Part shown: positions 7,127 to 8,919 of the stretch, piece by piece
How the letters are laid out: each line of letters opens with the position of its first letter
How positions within the stretch are numbered: position 1 is the stretch's first letter
Assembly: GCA_028695945.1 (NCBI GenBank)
Contig: JAQVIB010000075.1
Span: forward strand, 1 to 8,919
From: Lachnospiraceae bacterium
Lineage (GTDB): Bacteria; Bacillota; Clostridia; Lachnospirales; Anaerotignaceae
Reading direction: 5' to 3'
DNA length: 8,919 nucleotides
The notes under the pieces: model-generated
Told to the model about the DNA's origin: nothing
Seen by the model: the letters and a program-made list of their open reading frames with translations, nothing else
Databases searched by the model: none
Translations under genes and position numbers: made by a program

Positions 7127-8313
7127 TGATATCTGATAAAATGAAAGGTTTCGTAAACGGAAGTTCTGCAATAAGAGCAATGTTTGAAGAAGGTAAAAAA
7201 ATGGCAGCAATACACGGTGCAGAAAACGTTTATGACTTCAGCCTTGGCAACCCTAGCGTAGAAGCACCTGAGGAAGTTAAACAGGCAGCAATTGAAGTAC
7301 TTAACAACACATCACCTAATGCACTGCACGGATACCCGAATAACTTGGGCTTTGAGGACGTTCGCCTTGCAATTGCCAACCAAAGCAACAAACAGCACGG
7401 CACAAGCTATACAGAAAATAATATTGTAATGACAACAGGTGCGGCAGCGGCACTTAATATTGTACTTAAATGTATTTTAAACCCTGGCGATGAAGTAATA
7501 GTATTTGCACCATATTTTGGTGAATATAAATCCTACATAGGCAACTATGACGGTGTAATAGTTGCAGTTTCAACTAATACAAAAGATTTTCAGCCAAACC
7601 TTACTGAACTTAACAGCAAAATAACTTCTCGCACAAAAGCTGTTATCATTAATACACCAAATAACCCAACAGGTGTTATTTATTCAGCTAAAACATTATC
7701 TACACTTGCGGATATTTTAAAAGATAAACAAAAGGAAATCGGTCATCCTATTTATCTAGTTAGCGATGAACCTTACCGTGAATTATTCTATGGTGATTTT
7801 GAAATTCCATTTGTTCCAAACTTTTATGACAATACATTTATTTGTTATTCCTATAGTAAAAGCCTTTGCTTACCAGGGGAAAGAATTGGGCACATTACAG
7901 TAAACAGTAAAGTAGACGGCTTTGATGATATGATTTCTGCACTTAGCTGTGCAAACCGCATATCAGGCTTTGTTAATGCACCTACCCTTTGGCAAAAAGT
8001 TATTCCAAAGGTGTTGGATTGCAGTGTTGATATATCAATATATAAAAAAAATAGAGATACCCTTTACAGTATGCTTACAGAATTAGGCTATGAATGTGTT
8101 AAACCCGATGGTGCATTTTATGTGTTCCCTAAAGCACTTATTGACGACGATAAAGCTTTTTGTGAAGCTGCAAAGGAATTCAGACTTCTTATTGTTCCTG
8201 GTTCTGCATTCGGTTGCCCTGGATATTTCAGAATGGCATACTGTGTGTCCAACGAAACTATTGTTAACTCTAAAGAAAGTTTCCGTGCATTGAAAGAAAA
8301 ATTCTCGAGGTGA
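7126..8313 (+). CDS. Class I/II pyridoxal-phosphate-dependent aminotransferase
   Basis: A complete 395-residue fold-type I aminotransferase, the usual length for the aspartate aminotransferase superfamily. Visible features are DFSLGNPS (37-44), TTGAAAAL near the cofactor phosphate (103-110), NTPNNPTG (176-183), SDEPY (213-217, with the Asp that pairs with the pyridine nitrogen), SYSKSLCLPGERIG (242-255), in which Lys245 should form the Schiff base, and FRMAY with Arg369 to bind the substrate carboxylate. All key catalytic residues are present. The N-terminal ISDKMKGFV..SSAIRAMFEEGKKMA resembles a clostridial subgroup usually annotated only as 'pyridoxal phosphate-dependent aminotransferase'. 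Aspartate or an aromatic amino acid is a likely substrate, but this is not resolved. The start shares one base with the glycosyltransferase stop, with GGAGGT 8 nt upstream inside that gene, so the two are translationally coupled. Confidence 0.94.
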   Translation: MISDKMKGFVNGSSAIRAMFEEGKKMAAIHGAENVYDFSLGNPSVEAPEEVKQAAIEVLNNTSPNALHGYPNNLGFEDVRLAIANQSNKQHGTSYTENNIVMTTGAAAALNIVLKCILNPGDEVIVFAPYFGEYKSYIGNYDGVIVAVSTNTKDFQPNLTELNSKITSRTKAVIINTPNNPTGVIYSAKTLSTLADILKDKQKEIGHPIYLVSDEPYRELFYGDFEIPFVPNFYDNTFICYSYSKSLCLPGERIGHITVNSKVDGFDDMISALSCANRISGFVNAPTLWQKVIPKVLDCSVDISIYKKNRDTLYSMLTELGYECVKPDGAFYVFPKALIDDDKAFCEAAKEFRLLIVPGSAFGCPGYFRMAYCVSNETIVNSKESFRALKEKFSR

Positions 8314-8314
8314 T
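8307..8314 (+). promoter_or_regulatory. Ribosome binding site for hisC, overlapping the upstream stop codon
   Basis: GAGGTGAT spans the last codons and the TGA stop of the aminotransferase gene and lies 4 nt before the ATG at 8319. Ribosomes ending on the upstream gene are well placed to restart here. Confidence 0.7.
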
Positions 8315-8318
8315 AAAT

Positions 8319-8919
8319 ATGACAAAACCGTGGAGCGATAAACTGCGTAAGGTTGACCCTTATGTTCCAGGCGAGCAAAGCAAAAATCCAAATATAATTA
8401 AACTTAATGCCAATGAAAATCCGTATCCGCCGTCACCAAAAGCAATTGAGGCGATACACAATTTTGATGCAGATAAACTTTGTCTTTACCCTAATTCAAG
8501 TGCTTATCAACTTACCGAGGCACTTGCAAAACACTATGGATTAGAAATGAATCAAATTTTTGTAGGTAATGGTTCTGATGAAGTTATTGCCCTTGCATAT
8601 ATGGCATTTTTCAACTCAAACAAGCCAATACTATTTCCAGATATAACCTACTCCTTTTACCCTGTGTGGTGCAATTTTTTTAACACACCATATGTAACAA
8701 AGGCAGTAGACAACAACTTCCGTATTAAAACGGAAGACTATTATGAAGAAAATGGCGGTATAATTATACCAAATCCTAACGCACCAACAGGTATAAGCGA
8801 AAGTAGGGAATTTATTGAGGATATACTGCAACATAATCAAGATGTTGTAGTAATTATTGACGAAGCATATGTGGACTTTGGTGGTTATTCCGCCATTGAG
8901 TTGCTTAGTAAATACGAAA
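8319..8919 (+). CDS. hisC: Histidinol-phosphate aminotransferase (3' end beyond window)
   Basis: The first 200 residues of a PLP-dependent aminotransferase that normally has about 350; the right edge cuts the gene. The N-terminus KVDPYVPGEQ (11-20) followed by IKLNANENPYPPSP (27-40) is highly typical of HisC. GNGSDE (83-88), FPDITYSFYP (106-115) and DEAYVDF (181-187) also match. HisC transfers the amino group of glutamate to imidazole-acetol phosphate in histidine synthesis. The conserved NPNNPTG motif appears here as NPNAPTG (152-158). The Schiff-base lysine and C-terminal arginine lie outside the window, so catalytic integrity cannot be judged. HisC-like paralogues such as threonine-phosphate decarboxylase are an alternative, but the PYVPGEQ start favours HisC. 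No other his gene is in the window; the gene follows another aminotransferase after 5 nt. Confidence 0.9.
   Translation, partial: MTKPWSDKLRKVDPYVPGEQSKNPNIIKLNANENPYPPSPKAIEAIHNFDADKLCLYPNSSAYQLTEALAKHYGLEMNQIFVGNGSDEVIALAYMAFFNSNKPILFPDITYSFYPVWCNFFNTPYVTKAVDNNFRIKTEDYYEENGGIIIPNPNAPTGISESREFIEDILQHNQDVVVIIDEAYVDFGGYSAIELLSKYE

Overview
The window looks like chromosome from a low-GC, Gram-positive-type anaerobe of the class Clostridia. This is an inference from AT-rich DNA, strong GGAGG-type ribosome binding sites before nearly every gene, tightly packed operons and the protein types; I cannot fix a genus. There are no tRNA or rRNA genes, insertion sequences, CRISPR arrays or phage genes. 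Coding density is very high. The only real intergenic stretch is about 125 bp (5664-5788), between two divergent operons.

Left operon (minus strand, 5663 down to and beyond base 1). Four genes are read right to left. They are a large membrane-anchored extracytoplasmic protein with a non-catalytic glutamine-amidotransferase-like domain (850 aa), an ABC ATPase (310 aa), an ABC-2 type permease (286 aa), and a three-helix membrane protein with a long helical region and a Gly/Gln/Ser/Asn-rich tail that runs off the left edge. The genes overlap by 1 and 8 nt or lie 15 nt apart, so they are almost certainly co-transcribed and translationally coupled. The ATPase and permease form a transporter core. 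The large protein is a plausible extracytoplasmic accessory, loosely like the GldG partner of the GldA/GldF gliding transporter. The last protein has a DUF4175-like layout. In many bacteria such sets sit beside MoxR ATPase, DUF58 and transglutaminase-like genes, which I would expect beyond the left edge. The substrate is unknown; this is the most interesting part of the window.

Right operon (plus strand, 5789 to beyond 8919). A GT-B fold group 1 (GT4) glycosyltransferase with a basic C-terminal tail overlaps by 1 nt a class I/II PLP-dependent aminotransferase. That gene is followed after 5 nt by histidinol-phosphate aminotransferase (hisC), cut by the right edge. The glycosyltransferase probably glycosylates a membrane lipid or envelope precursor. 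The two aminotransferases are amino-acid metabolism enzymes of the same fold type; why they are coupled to a glycosyltransferase is not obvious.

The divergent intergenic region holds a good extended -10 promoter for the left operon, a weaker extended -10 candidate for the right operon, and an abutting 11-bp direct repeat between them.
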